Positions 33,752 through 44,222 of a stretch of DNA of 64,000 nt are shown here, piece after piece (the first letter of the stretch is position 1; each line of letters begins with the position of its first letter). The notes under the pieces are model-generated. The model searched no databases. It was given only the letters and a program-made list of their open reading frames with translations, and was not told the origin of the DNA. Source of the stretch: Cenococcum geophilum 1.58 (taxonomy: Eukaryota > Ascomycota > Dothideomycetes > Gloniales > Gloniaceae). Location: assembly GCA_001692895.1 (NCBI GenBank), contig KV748229.1, positions 123,359 to 187,358 of the forward strand. Reading direction: 5' to 3'. The position numbers and the translations under genes were made by a program.

Positions 33752-34343
33752 TTAATCAAGAGCTAAATAAGAGCTATACATAAGAAGCCGGCATATTGCC
33801 CTGTGCCCATTTTTTGACGCGTACGAAAGTGGCAAGTGTCCCCATACGTCTCTCTCATCAACTATAACACCATGGTCAAACAGCAACTTGACTACCGCCT
33901 GGTGGCCCTCCTCCGCTGCCAGCGACAGTGTACGCCCCAAAAGATCTTTCCGATTAACTCCAATTCCGTTGCCGGCTAACAGCAGCTTAACTATTTTCTC
34001 ATGGCCTCCACCGGCTGCTATGGAGAGCGGTGTGTGGTAGCTCCAGTCAACGTGGCTATATCGACTTTGCGTGTGGCCAATAGCAGCTTTCACCGCTCAA
34101 TAGGGCGGTGCACGTCGATTTTGGTCATTGAGTCCGCTGTGACCACCCCATTGTGGGCTAGCAGCAGCTCAACAAGCTCCTACATCCATTTTTCGCGACC
34201 ATTAACGAAGGGGATCGGCCTTCACGGTCTCTTAGGTCGACATTGGCATTATATGAATCAAGTAACTTAACCGTTGCCTTTGCTTCCAAATTGGGCGCCT
34301 CTGATGGCCATCTGGGGGCCTCCACAGGCTTGCTCCCACACAA
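33752..34343 (-). pseudogene. Ankyrin-repeat relic
   Basis: On the minus strand consecutive ankyrin repeats are recognisable but spread over several frames: VDLRDREGRSPSLMVAKNG, ELVELLLAHNG, TPLSIAAGGGHEKIVKLLLA, LLGRTLSLAAEEGHQAVVKL and WGHLPLSYASKNGHRAICRL. The shifts between 34080 and 34180 and the absence of an N-terminal domain show a broken fragment. In fungi such repeats often follow NACHT or HET-type domains, but none is present here. Confidence 0.7.
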
Positions 34344-35697
34344 TGTGTAAGAGAGATCGACCGAAAAGATCTTAATGGTTAACCGGCACTTCCCATTTCA
34401 AGAGCAGTGACAAGGACTCCAGAGGTACTCGATGGCCTAAGGCGACATGTAAGGCGGGTTGGCTTGACTAATTCCGCCATAGTAATAGAATTCCGAGGTG
34501 AGGGAATCGCTATGCGGGGGTGTGTATTAGCTCCTGTAGAGAAGGAGGCGGTAACTGCCGTAGTAGCGTAGGGGTATAGATAGAGGCTCTACGTTGCTTG
34601 ATCGCGGGGTTGGGATGGAGGGGCAGAAGCGACTGTTTTTTTGCCGTCCTACCGGGGAAGGAAGTGTGGAAACGGGTGCAAAAGAGGCGGTCCAGCAGTT
34701 AGCAGGCCGTTATGCCCAATGCGGAGTGTCCGCAGGGGTACTCGGGGCCGTGCGAAGGACGCCACTGAGAGCGCTAATATAGCCAGGGCTACATTAGCGC
34801 TCTCAGTGGCGTCCTTCGCTCTTAAGCCAGGTTAACTGTTCGACGCTAAATGTGGCTTAGTTCGGGAGTCCTACAGGGGGGGGTCCCCCTTCTTTTTATC
34901 CCGGCGGCGGTATGTGCGTTTTTCGTGGTCGTTTCCGGGGAGGCTCAGACGTGGGACATGGGTGCGAGAAGTACATCACCCGTTTAATCGTTACCGAAAG
35001 CCTTCAAAAGCACGGCGGAAATAATTGCTATGCGCAAAAATAGTTACACATCTGAGAGTCAAGGAAATCCATATTAAAGACAGCAACGGCCAAATATCAC
35101 AATTTATACGGCAGATGCGCTTGCGGCCTCTGCCCGTTATGTATGTAATGGCAACTCTAACTCATGTAACCAGCCTACGCGTGTTTGAAAGCGTCAAATA
35201 TTTCAAAGAGGATGCAGCCTTGTTTACTGACTCTAAAAACGGGCGCCAATTTAAGTGCGCGGTTTCGACTCATGACGCGCACCAGCCTCCCGTCGACTCT
35301 CTTTCAGCTGAGATTTTGACAGGGGTAGGGAAAGGAAGACCGAGACATGTCGCACTGTCCTGGCGGTAACTATGCGCTGGTGACCAATTGGCAAAGCCGG
35401 GTTGAGGCCACTTGGCCTGTGCGTGCGTCTAATCTGTCCCCGTTTCGTCCTAGCTAAACGTGCGAGCGATCGGCGCAAGTAATGCCGTCTTTTTGGGCTT
35501 GTTCTAGAGGCGGCGCTGGGCCGGGAAGCGAAGACCGATCGAGCGCTTTATTGGGCCGTGTGGAACGCCTCGCCGAAATACTATCACACTGTACGCTGTG
35601 TGTTTGACACTCTTGCAAGATATATCTCCAGCGTTGGTTTAATAACCCATGTAAGTACCAAAATCATATCCGATCTTTCCATGCACTTCAACTTCCA
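34344..35697. other. Gene-poor stretch containing a long palindrome
   Basis: No supported gene. Apart from the inverted repeat at 34752-34819, the open frames at 34594-34835 and 35025-35369 have no motif. 35600-35697 precedes a small gene. Confidence 0.45.
34752..34819. repeat. Perfect 27-bp inverted repeat, 14-bp spacer
   Basis: The arm 34752-34778 (beginning GCGAAGGACGCC) is matched exactly in reverse complement by 34793-34819. The 14 bases between are ATAGCCAGGGCTAC. This could form a strong hairpin or cruciform. It is flanked by G/C-rich, non-coding sequence. The perfect arms in an otherwise decayed area suggest recent origin or copying between the arms. Confidence 0.95.
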
Positions 35698-36078
35698 ATG
35701 GCTCTTCTCTCTGTTGAAGCTATTATTGCCTTGATCCTTGGTGTTCCTTCTCTTATTGCTGCAACGCTTACTTTCTGGGAGGCTCGACGTAGCAGGCTTC
35801 AGGCTAGAGGTACTCCTTCATGTCTAGGATAACAACATCGTGTCTGATTTTGTTTAGCAATGGAAGCTGATGATGAAATAATTGACACACCGCCTATCCG
35901 AAGCTCAGATCCAGCAGGACTTCCAACATCTCTTGCCTTACTAGGAAGACCCACCTCAGTCACAGCGCAACATTCTCGTGCCGCAGTACCAAAACGACCT
36001 TCTTCTGCATCCTCGCCTGTGAAATCGCCCGGTGCAATACTACGGCAACCTCGTTCAACTACGCCGGCTAGCTTTTGA
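35698..36078 (+). CDS. Small single-TM protein, two exons (110 aa)
   Basis: Exons 35698-35809 and 35858-36078 join in phase across a 48-bp GT..AG intron. The product begins with a hydrophobic helix, MALLSVEAIIALILGVPSLI.., followed by FWEARRSRLQARAMEADDE. A Ser/Pro-rich tail follows (RPSSASSPVKSPGAILRQPR) to the stop at 36076-36078. Directly downstream, 36106-36306 is open and protein-like (AYELEVGNLDLSQLAWINWA, then LFDPTILRNDLRIFNC), preceded by a possible acceptor TGATAG. The gene may therefore be longer, with another intron replacing the present C-terminus. The family was not recognised. Confidence 0.5.
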
Positions 36079-36306
36079 CCGTCAAACTTTATACAAGCAT
36101 GATAGAAAGCGTATGAGCTAGAAGTCGGCAACTTGGATCTTAGCCAATTGGCATGGATTAATTGGGCATTTCTTCGAGTTCTGTTCGATCCTACGATTTT
36201 GCGTAATGATCTTCGCATATTCAATTGCCATTGCTCAGGAAACAGGATCGCCTCGCGCTGGAGCCCGAAATCCATATATTTAACATTGTGCAAGGTGGTA
36301 AACTAA

Positions 36307-38909
36307 TTAGCAAAAGTTTATTAGTAATAGACCATATATTCTATGCGCCTCCGAGACATCCACTCGAATTTTGGTGTCATTGCTGTGCCCTCAAGAATTG
36401 TAAAGGCTCCATGTATAGCTAGTCTTGAAGTACTTTAGATGTTTGTATAAAACTCAAATAACGTGGTAAACACTTAACGAATGGTCCTCACATGTGGATT
36501 TTAATTAATAACACCAGAGGTAGACTGAACGAAGCCTCTACTATTGCTTCATGTTCAAGACCAGGGTTTCAATTCAAGTCGCTCGGAGATGAACGGCATG
36601 GAGTATGGTGCATTGATAGAACCAACCTGGGGTAGTGTCTACTTAGACATCGAGACCAAGAGATTGTTTACTTCTGCTGCCAGACGTACCCCCTTGTTAG
36701 CTTAGTCTTCAAATAAGCGAGCCCATGTCTGAATATCGGGACCGAGTTATCTTACAAACATGCCGTACGTACCTGCAGGGAGGACATCTGGCCCGTTCGG
36801 GTGCCCCTCCTAGAAACTAGCAATCACGCCACTCCCCTGCTAGATATCTCATCCCGTGCAAAGCTCGATCGTCATAGCTCAACAATGGTAATGCTACAGC
36901 ATTTCTCGATGTATGAAAGTTCCATTCCAAAGCGAAAGGCCACCGATTCAGAACCTCGTAAAGACATGGAAGATTCACCACCGAAACATCCCTGGAGATG
37001 TGTTTGTGGGATCTCCATCTCCCTCTGCAGATACCACAGGGCACGAAACTCCAGATAACCAAGGCATTCCCAACTTAGCTACGGCCGCAGCAGACCGCCA
37101 AGGGTTAGAGTTTTAGAGGGCCGAACAAGGGCAAACAGCACCGCCTCACATCTGCAACCGAAGAATAGCTATTCCTGCCCCTCCTGCTCCGCCCGCTCCT
37201 CCCGCTCCTCCCGCTCCTCTTGCTCTCCCGCACCTCCTGCAACTTATGTTCATCTTGCTCCTCCACTGCCAAACCAAAATCAAATCTCTCACGCACCAGA
37301 TTGGGGTGCCACGGCTCCAACAGTGTCTCCAAGATACGACCCCAGTCAACTTACCCAAAGGAATGCTCACCAGGCGCCGCCTGCTCAAGTACCCAGCCGA
37401 CTCTCTCAAACTCGTACTGCAATTATAACAAATGACATATCTGAAGAGCAAACAAGCAATATCTCGCTTATACTACATTACGATCGACCGATTAGATATG
37501 GCGAGGGAGGTGGAATGACTTCTAAAGATGTTATGCAGACTACAACACTTAAAATGTGCCAGTCGGTAGATGAATTTTTTTCGCACGGGCTTCCGAAAGC
37601 ATTGGTGACAGAACGTGTTCTGTCATTAAGGGAGCTGTCCTAGAACTTTCAACCGTTGGGTGCGCTCCGTGGTCACCAAGGTTCGTCCCAAGGGGAGATC
37701 CAGTCTATGACCTTTGTAGTGGTCAGTCGTGTCACGTTTCCTATACTCTTTCACCACGCAAACTCCGCTTACGAGCTAGTGGTATTGTGGCATAATGCTT
37801 ATTCCATTGATCAAGAGACTAGATGGATCTGGGGGCGCCCGTATAGCATTCGGTTTTCGGAGTCCGAGGGGGTTTAGCATCCAAAACGTTGTAAATAAAG
37901 GATATTAAATCCCACGACGTTCCTAAAAATCCTCGGAATTGCTGTTGCGATTACAAGGTAAGACGCTGGTACTTCCACAAGCAGTTGAGTATATGACTCT
38001 ACTGACTCAATTGCGACTCCCTACGTCTTCAAAATCCGCGTGGCAAGCTTCTTCAGCAGCTCCTACCAAATACTCACCAATAAACGGTGCAGGTATCCCC
38101 GTACTGCTCTCAAGCCACTATCAGCGAACATGATGCACACGTAGCAAACCAAATGCTCCTTCTCTTGACCTTCATAATTGTCCGGTACATCATGCTTACA
38201 TACACCGTAGATTCCTTAATATCCAACGCTCTCAATGACGACGGTAGATTCACGCCACCAGCACCCTGCGAAAATACCGAGCTGCAGCTGCAGTCTTTGC
38301 GGGTCACTAAGTCTCCCCCTAACGGAAACGGAAGAACAAGTTATCTTTAGTCGGTACGTCGTCTACTATCTTCGGGCCGTGGAGTTGCTACGTCGGATTC
38401 GGGTTACGAAGTGGAAAGCGGCGCTCGCGCGGAGGAATCTGAGGGTTTCTAGGGCACAAGGGGACGGGAGGAAGCGGCTACTGTTTAAAGCTGTAATTGA
38501 CGGGCTTGGAGGGCGGGCTGAGAGGTGGGAAAAGGAGTTCGAGGAGTTGGTTTTAGGCGGGGGCGCTGAGGCGAGCGAATGTGTTCCGGATTTATTCTTG
38601 ATTCGATATTTACCTAATGTATTAGTTGGCGAACTTTGAAAGTAATTAGATAGATAAACATAATGAGAGCGTGCCTAATGAGCTTCTCTCATTGCTTGCA
38701 TTAACCGGAGGCGCTCTGATAAGGTTTGGAGATCTAAGAGAGATGTAATTAATCAAAGCAAAATCAAGGCAGCATAAGTAACTGGTGTTGCTTCTAGAGG
38801 AACACACATTTGAATATCATGAATAGAAATGCATTCCAGAGACTAATGAGAGTCATCAAACGAAACATTCTATCGGGCACCACAATATAAGGTAAGGGTA
38901 GCGCTAATC
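36307..38909. other. Gene-poor stretch, uncertain open frames
   Basis: No gene can be supported firmly. Points of note are a 9-bp tandem (CCGCTCCTC type) near 37180-37220 and an open frame at 38235-38639 described separately. 36801-37116 has Ser/Pro-rich open frames that might be a fragment. Most other frames overlap on both strands. Confidence 0.4.
38235..38639 (+). CDS. Doubtful open frame, basic helical C-terminal part
   Basis: From about 38350 the translation is protein-like and basic (YYLRAVELLRRIRVTKWKAAL, ARRNLRVSRAQGDGRKRLLF, then WEKEFEELVLGGG) and ends at 38637-38639. The part before it is not convincing. A hydrophobic stretch in another frame just upstream (MLLLLTFIIVRYIMLTYTV, about 38150-38205) could be a preceding exon. 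No family was recognised; this may be a fragment or chance. Confidence 0.2.
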   Translation: MTTVDSRHQHPAKIPSCSCSLCGSLSLPLTETEEQVIFSRYVVYYLRAVELLRRIRVTKWKAALARRNLRVSRAQGDGRKRLLFKAVIDGLGGRAERWEKEFEELVLGGGAEASECVPDLFLIRYLPNVLVGEL

Positions 38910-40734
38910 CTACTGCTGCATATGACTGGGTAGATTGTACCCCGTATAATCTAGGTGCACAAAAGCACGATCAACTGTAGGTACACTCTCAAGAACATAT
39001 TGGAGACTCTCACCCAAGTCATGGCTATCGCGGAGACTTGTACTCTCATCAAGAACTACATCAACCTCAACATTGAGTTTGTCACCGGCGTGGTAAGCTT
39101 GTAGGCCTTGAATCTGCTTAATCGTTTTGGCAAAACGCATAGTAAGATAAAGCAAAATATTGCGTTGATCAGCGGAGGCAGCAGCTCCAGTAAGATTGCG
39201 GATATGAGTGGTTGAGGTCCGAGACCAATTGATCATGACGTATAGTGAGAGAATGATACCGCCAGCTGGATCGAGCCACCATACTTTGGCGTAGTAACCG
39301 ACTGAACACCTAATTAGCTGCGGCTACAAGACTAAGATGGGAGAACGTGCCTAATGGAAAGATGATACTGAAAATATTGAACACAACGTCCGTCATTGCG
39401 TCCTGTGCTAGGGCTTGTACACTCGAATTCTTGATGAAACGGCACCAGAGCCAGCATAGAAACTTTATCACAACAGTAGAAGACATAATTGTGATAGCGG
39501 GTATTGTTAGTTCCACGATAGTATGATTTCCGGATGTCATTCTCTGAAACCCTTCCAGGGCAACCTGGAAGAAAGAGGTAATCATAATAACTGAAAATAC
39601 AAGAACTCCGATAGGTTCTAATCTTCGTCGGCCGACTGGATATGCGTACTGGTCTTGCCGAGATATTAAACGCGTTGTTGTCCAAACAATCGCTGTGCTC
39701 AAGAAATCGAGCACCGCATCAACCAAACTTGCAATAACCGAAAGGGAAGACGTGAGGACTGTTACAATGATTTTGAGTATGAGCAGAATCGTGTTCGCAG
39801 CCAGGTTAGTGTATATGGCAACCTTTACAATGGAGTCTCCGCTGTCGATTTCTTCCTCAGGGATGAATTCTGGCAGAATCTGTTGAGGAGAATCCGAGCC
39901 ATCGACCTCGGCTGTGAGCAACGGTGTCTGCTCGTCTGGTAATTTGTAGAGATTTTTGGGTGTTCGTTTGACCTTAACTTGGGAATTGCTCCCATTGCTT
40001 AAGACCTCAGCAACGTTACCAATTTGTCCGCTTGTTTCATCAAAGTCTGGAGAGACTGGACTAGAGTAGGATTCTTCATTTATAGTTGGTGGTACGTCTA
40101 TTGGCAGCGACGGTTGATTGTATTCTTGAATCAAGTTGTGTGGTAGAGATGAATCGAGAAGGCGGTCTATGTAAATATATTGTTGTATCAAGTAGTTATT
40201 GCGTTCATAATATTGCCGTCTGTTGAATATCAGCATCAGCATTCCACCTCGATCTTATGGATACTCACAATGGTTTCTTCATTTTCTTAAGCTCCTCATC
40301 AGTCCTAAAATATTGCTCCCTAAACAGCAACACTCAGCTTTTAGATTTAATATACGACATTGAACATCCCCCACTTACCACTTATATCTTGGGTTACTAT
40401 TCCCAATCAACCTCTGACTTCGCATCTGAGGTGTCATGAGAACAGAGGCCACACTCATCTTTCTATCCTCCCTCTCTGAAGCCCCTCCCCACGCCATTGT
40501 AAGCCCATAAGACCTGCCGGACTCGACATCGTCCTCGCTACTCCTACGTTCATACCGGACGCTGGACCGTCGACGCGTTACGGCTGGACTTGAAGACATG
40601 TTATGAATTAGAGAGGGAAGATTCTGTCCGCGGGTAGAGATAGGACGCTCCTCTGACAAGGGGAGGAAAGCTTTGAGGCTTGCGATACGGTGTAGGTTGG
40701 ATCGCTGAGGAGGTGATTCTGATACGTCCTCCAT
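38910..40734 (-). CDS. Cation diffusion facilitator (Mn-type CDF) transporter
   Basis: Four exons (complement) 40734-40379, 40319-40269, 40219-39351 and 39301-38910 give 555 residues. A long cytosolic N-terminus ends in NPRYKWEQYFRTDEELKKMK and YERNNYLIQQY, typical of fungal Mn-CDF proteins. Six TM helices follow from about residue 245. TM2 contains DAVLD and TM5 contains DAMTD, the DxxxD pair that marks manganese-type CDFs rather than Zn types. The C-terminal domain includes VEVDVVLDESTSLRDSHDL. Such proteins export Mn2+ into the secretory pathway, vacuole or medium by proton exchange. The third intron (39350-39302) starts with GC, not GT: exon TTAG, then GCACGT, and it restores LVGYYAKVWWLDP in frame. 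The second exon is only 51 bases. Confidence 0.95.
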
Positions 40735-41185
40735 GGCTGCTGTTTAACGACAGAAGCTGTGCTGCTTGTTTGCAAAATGATGGGACTATGCCGACGAGAC
40801 TTTGTGTGAGAGGGGAGGAATTAAAGTAGAGCTTGGACCCTTGCCAAGACTTTCAGCCACCCACAGCCCCACTCCAGCCACTTAATCTTCCACGTCTAGC
40901 CCGCCATCTGCATTTTGACTTGACCAAATCCCCAGGCAACATGCCCATCTTCACGCCGGGGAAAGCGCCATAGCCTCACTTGCGTGAAGACCCAGCTGCA
41001 ATAGCCACCCTTTCATTTTTCTATATCGCAACATGACCGCCGTAATGATTGAGGCAGCTTTCTCTTAACTCTCACCGCTCTCATTCACCAGGACCAATAC
41101 TCGTGTTCTCCTATTGATTCACATTGCTGACAATATATCACCCTAGTATTGCAATATTCCTAGAACTCAGCATATTTAATAGGCC
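40735..41185. other. Divergent intergenic region
   Basis: 450 bp between the starts of the CDF gene (minus) and the T5orf172 gene (plus). Contains C/T-rich promoter-like runs and no gene. Confidence 0.5.
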
Positions 41186-42868
41186 ATGCCCTTCATACCT
41201 CACACTCCTGAATCTCTCCTCCCTCGTTCCGACTCGAAGAATCCCGCGACAACATGTAAAGGTATCACGTCTAGTGGTCGACCGTGTCGACGCAGTATTG
41301 CTACTGCAAAATCGCCTACTCGATCTTCTGCTTCTGCGACAAACGGCGTGCTCGCTGTTGTGTCAGTGGGAAATAATGGGGATAAGAATGATTCTGGAGC
41401 TGCTGCTTTCTTTTGTTGGCAGCACAAGGACCAAGCAGAGCAGTTGGTAACGACGGATAGCTCAGCACAACCACGAGAAGACGTAACGAAGCTTGTGCCC
41501 TTGAAAGAGCGGAGTAGTATCGATACTCTGGTGGCAAGACTAGGAGTTCTGGAGATTGAGGAGCCGAATCCTTCTTCCAAAAGGAAGTCGAGAAAAGAGA
41601 GGCACTCAAATGACAAGATTCTGAGGGACAATCCTCCTCATCGGATAAATCGACCTCCAACCTGGGAGAATGTCCCAGGCCCCCTGATGTCCGTGCCGGA
41701 GGACCTTATGGCCTCCACAGGAGGCCGAACTCCTCAAAATCAAGGGGCATACCGACCTCCACCTCGAAGACAGAGAAAGCAAGGACTTTGGGAAGCACTT
41801 TGTTGTATGGGGACCCAAGAGGACGATTACGTGGAGGTAGTGAGACATAAAAAGAGGGTTCACGGGCATCCTGTAGAAACACCTCAGTCTATGCCAGCAG
41901 CTACACCCGCGCGGCCGGAACGTAATTCTCAAAACTCTAAAAATGAGCAACGCAAAAAGCCACGACCTCAGCCAAGTCCGGGGCTTGTTCCTCAGCCGTC
42001 TACTCAGCGCTTAGCAAGCAGTTCACCAGTACGCAAACCGCTATCAGATAAACCAGCTCGACCTATCAATAAGCCCACTTCATCGAGCCAGTCGGAAACC
42101 TCGACTCTCCTTTCCTATATTCCCACATCTCTCTCTCCGCAAACAACATCACTTTTACTCGCCGAGCTTTCTAAACCCATCTCACAATATGATGACGAAG
42201 GATTTATCTACATCTTTTGGCTCACTTCCGAAGCCAGCGGTCCACCTCCTGCCACCGCTGCTGCATCACTCCTTACATTGCCATCCAGGCCTGCCAATGG
42301 TCGGCGGCCCAGTGACATAATCCGCGACTATTCCAACGTTTCCGCTCAAAATCCAACTAGCTCAAGGACTATTCCTGGCGCTTGGAGCACGGAAGATGGT
42401 GAAGGTGCAAATAAAACCGAAAAGAAGACGATGCTCTTGAAGATTGGCCGCGCATCCAATGTCCACCGTCGTATGAACGAATGGACGCGTCAATGCGGAT
42501 ACAGCCTCTCTCTCGTGCGCTTCTATCCTTATATACCCTCAACACCATCTCCCTCTCCCTCTCCCTCTCCTTCTGCTTCACCTGAGAATCCTCGTCGCCC
42601 ATCTCTACAACCTCCTTCTCGACCTGCCGACCCCGTACGGCGTGTCTCAGAAAATTCGAATGCTAATGTACGCAAAGTCCCGCATGCTCACAGGGTAGAG
42701 AGGCTGATCCATATCGAGCTAGGTGAGCGGCGTGTAAAGCGGGATTGCGAGGCCTGTGGAAAGGAGCATCGGGAGTGGTTTGAGGTGGACGCTACCAGGG
42801 AGGGTGTTAAGGATGTTGACGAAGTGGTGAGAAGATGGGTTAATTGGGCCGAAAGGGCCGAAGCATGA
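41186..42868 (+). CDS. T5orf172/DUF1766 domain protein (GIY-YIG-like)
   Basis: This is a single-exon frame of 560 residues. The N-terminal part has a possible metal-binding pattern, TCKGITSSGRPCRRSI followed by FFCWQHKDQAE, seen in fungal members. The middle is Ser/Pro/Arg-rich and disordered. The C-terminal domain starts GFIYIFWLT, continues LLKIGRASNVHRRMNEWTRQ and ends HAHRVERLIHIELGERR..CEACGKEHREWFEVD, the pattern of the DUF1766/T5orf172 family (related to GIY-YIG nucleases; S. pombe Mug113 type). An insert encoding (SP)n comes from a CTCCCT hexamer repeat at about 42547-42570. The biochemical role in fungi is unclear; nuclease activity is not shown. Confidence 0.85.
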   Translation: MPFIPHTPESLLPRSDSKNPATTCKGITSSGRPCRRSIATAKSPTRSSASATNGVLAVVSVGNNGDKNDSGAAAFFCWQHKDQAEQLVTTDSSAQPREDVTKLVPLKERSSIDTLVARLGVLEIEEPNPSSKRKSRKERHSNDKILRDNPPHRINRPPTWENVPGPLMSVPEDLMASTGGRTPQNQGAYRPPPRRQRKQGLWEALCCMGTQEDDYVEVVRHKKRVHGHPVETPQSMPAATPARPERNSQNSKNEQRKKPRPQPSPGLVPQPSTQRLASSSPVRKPLSDKPARPINKPTSSSQSETSTLLSYIPTSLSPQTTSLLLAELSKPISQYDDEGFIYIFWLTSEASGPPPATAAASLLTLPSRPANGRRPSDIIRDYSNVSAQNPTSSRTIPGAWSTEDGEGANKTEKKTMLLKIGRASNVHRRMNEWTRQCGYSLSLVRFYPYIPSTPSPSPSPSPSASPENPRRPSLQPPSRPADPVRRVSENSNANVRKVPHAHRVERLIHIELGERRVKRDCEACGKEHREWFEVDATREGVKDVDEVVRRWVNWAERAEA

Positions 42869-43106
42869 TGGACTCTTCTTTTTTTTTGCCGATATGAAAA
42901 AATGAAACATGAATAATGGACACGGATGTCTTTTAGTGTCTTTGAAAAATGATAATGTGGAACTTAAGGGTTATGTACACATTAATCCTCGATGCAAATG
43001 TATGAAGAAACTCAACACTAGCAAAGGTAGGATTAAAATGTCATTGTGATCCGTCTGGAACCTTCCTTGCTAAACGCTGATTAAAATGAAGGTCAATAAT
43101 AATTAT
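42869..43106. other. Intergenic 3' flank
   Basis: AT-rich 3' flank of the preceding gene up to the Mutator-like element. Confidence 0.5.
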
Positions 43107-44039
43107 ACACCCCCCAAATGATACGCGTGCACTCCCTAACTAATACGCATACACACACTCTCTAAACAGGGTTAGATCCTTCCTGTTAAGGTTGAAAAAT
43201 CACGTGGATTTGACTTGTTTGCGAAAATCAAAGTGTTAAATGTGACTTTTATGGCTGTAATAACTAACGTAAGTGATAAAGTTATGACAGTCGGCATAGT
43301 TATGACAGTTCCTACCAAATTTCGTCTGTGCGTAGTTTTGATGTTCCAAACCGTCATAACCCTTAGTAGAGTTTAAATTAAATTTGGAATGTTCCGAAGG
43401 ACTCCTAAGCAAAGTCCTCCTGAAAGGGCAAAGCCCCGAGACCCCTAAAAGCTTGTTAAATACCACCGCCAACACTAGGCAAGTTACCCGTATTAGTATC
43501 TTAACTTCTACCACAATTCTCACTACCTATAATACTACTCACCTGCCCCTGAGTCGATTAATTGGATTGCGCAGTGGCCTGTAAGGCACTGCGTAAGCTG
43601 ATTTGGGTGCTGCCACCTCTGCTTAACGCCTGCGAACTGCCTCCGCGGCCACGCCCGCGGCCACGGCTACGCCCGCGCCTAGTGTATCCGGTATTTCGTT
43701 TAAATGCTGATACTCGCGACGAGTTGAGGTATTAACGCGATTTGTATTTGTAGTGCTGGCCGGGCGGTCACGGCGACGCTTAACAATCACAGGCTCTTGA
43801 ATACGGAGTAGAGGATTGATAGGTGGACCAGAAGGTAACGGAGGTGGGTTGAGAGCTATGGTTGGTGTGGGGAAAGGTAAGGCAAATGCGAGGTGATGTT
43901 TTGGGTATGGGCGCGCATCGGTTGCAAATGCAAACAGGTCAGATTCACGTGATATTCTAACCTAAACAGGAAGGGTCTAAGCCTGTTTAGGGTATATGCG
44001 TATTGATTAGGGGATGCACGCGTATCATTTGGGGAGTGT
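43107..44039 (-). mobile_element. Mutator-like (MULE) deletion derivative with long TIRs
   Basis: Long imperfect terminal inverted repeats (about 100 bp or more) start ACACCCCCCAAATGATACGC at 43107 and end with the matching inverse at 44039 (ACACTCCCC when reversed). The arms share blocks such as ATACGCGTGCA, AATACGCATA, TAAACAGG, CCTTCCTGTT and ATCACGTG. The flanks ATAATTAT and ATGATTAT differ by one base and may be the 8-bp target duplication. On the minus strand, 43600-43880 encodes LNPPPLPSGPPINPLLRIQE, VKRRRDRPASTT and RGRSRGRGRGRGGSS. This resembles the basic C-terminus of fungal MULE transposases; the catalytic part is missing. The same family recurs at 63220. Confidence 0.65.
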
Positions 44040-44222
44040 ATGATTATTGTTGGCCAAAATGAAAACCTTCAATTTTTAAAAATTTTGTCATTGTTGCGCA
44101 GTGGTATGTTACCTAGCGACAAGGGAAAATAACCACGTAAGCAACTTCACTGTTCTGAAAGACAAGTTTCCAAACCGTCAATCTTACCCCAAATAGTTTT
44201 TTGCATACCTCTGATAAGCATT

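Noticed and set aside
35799..36293. 164-codon minus-strand frame
   Set aside because: Antisense to the spliced small TM gene, which has better splice and topology support.
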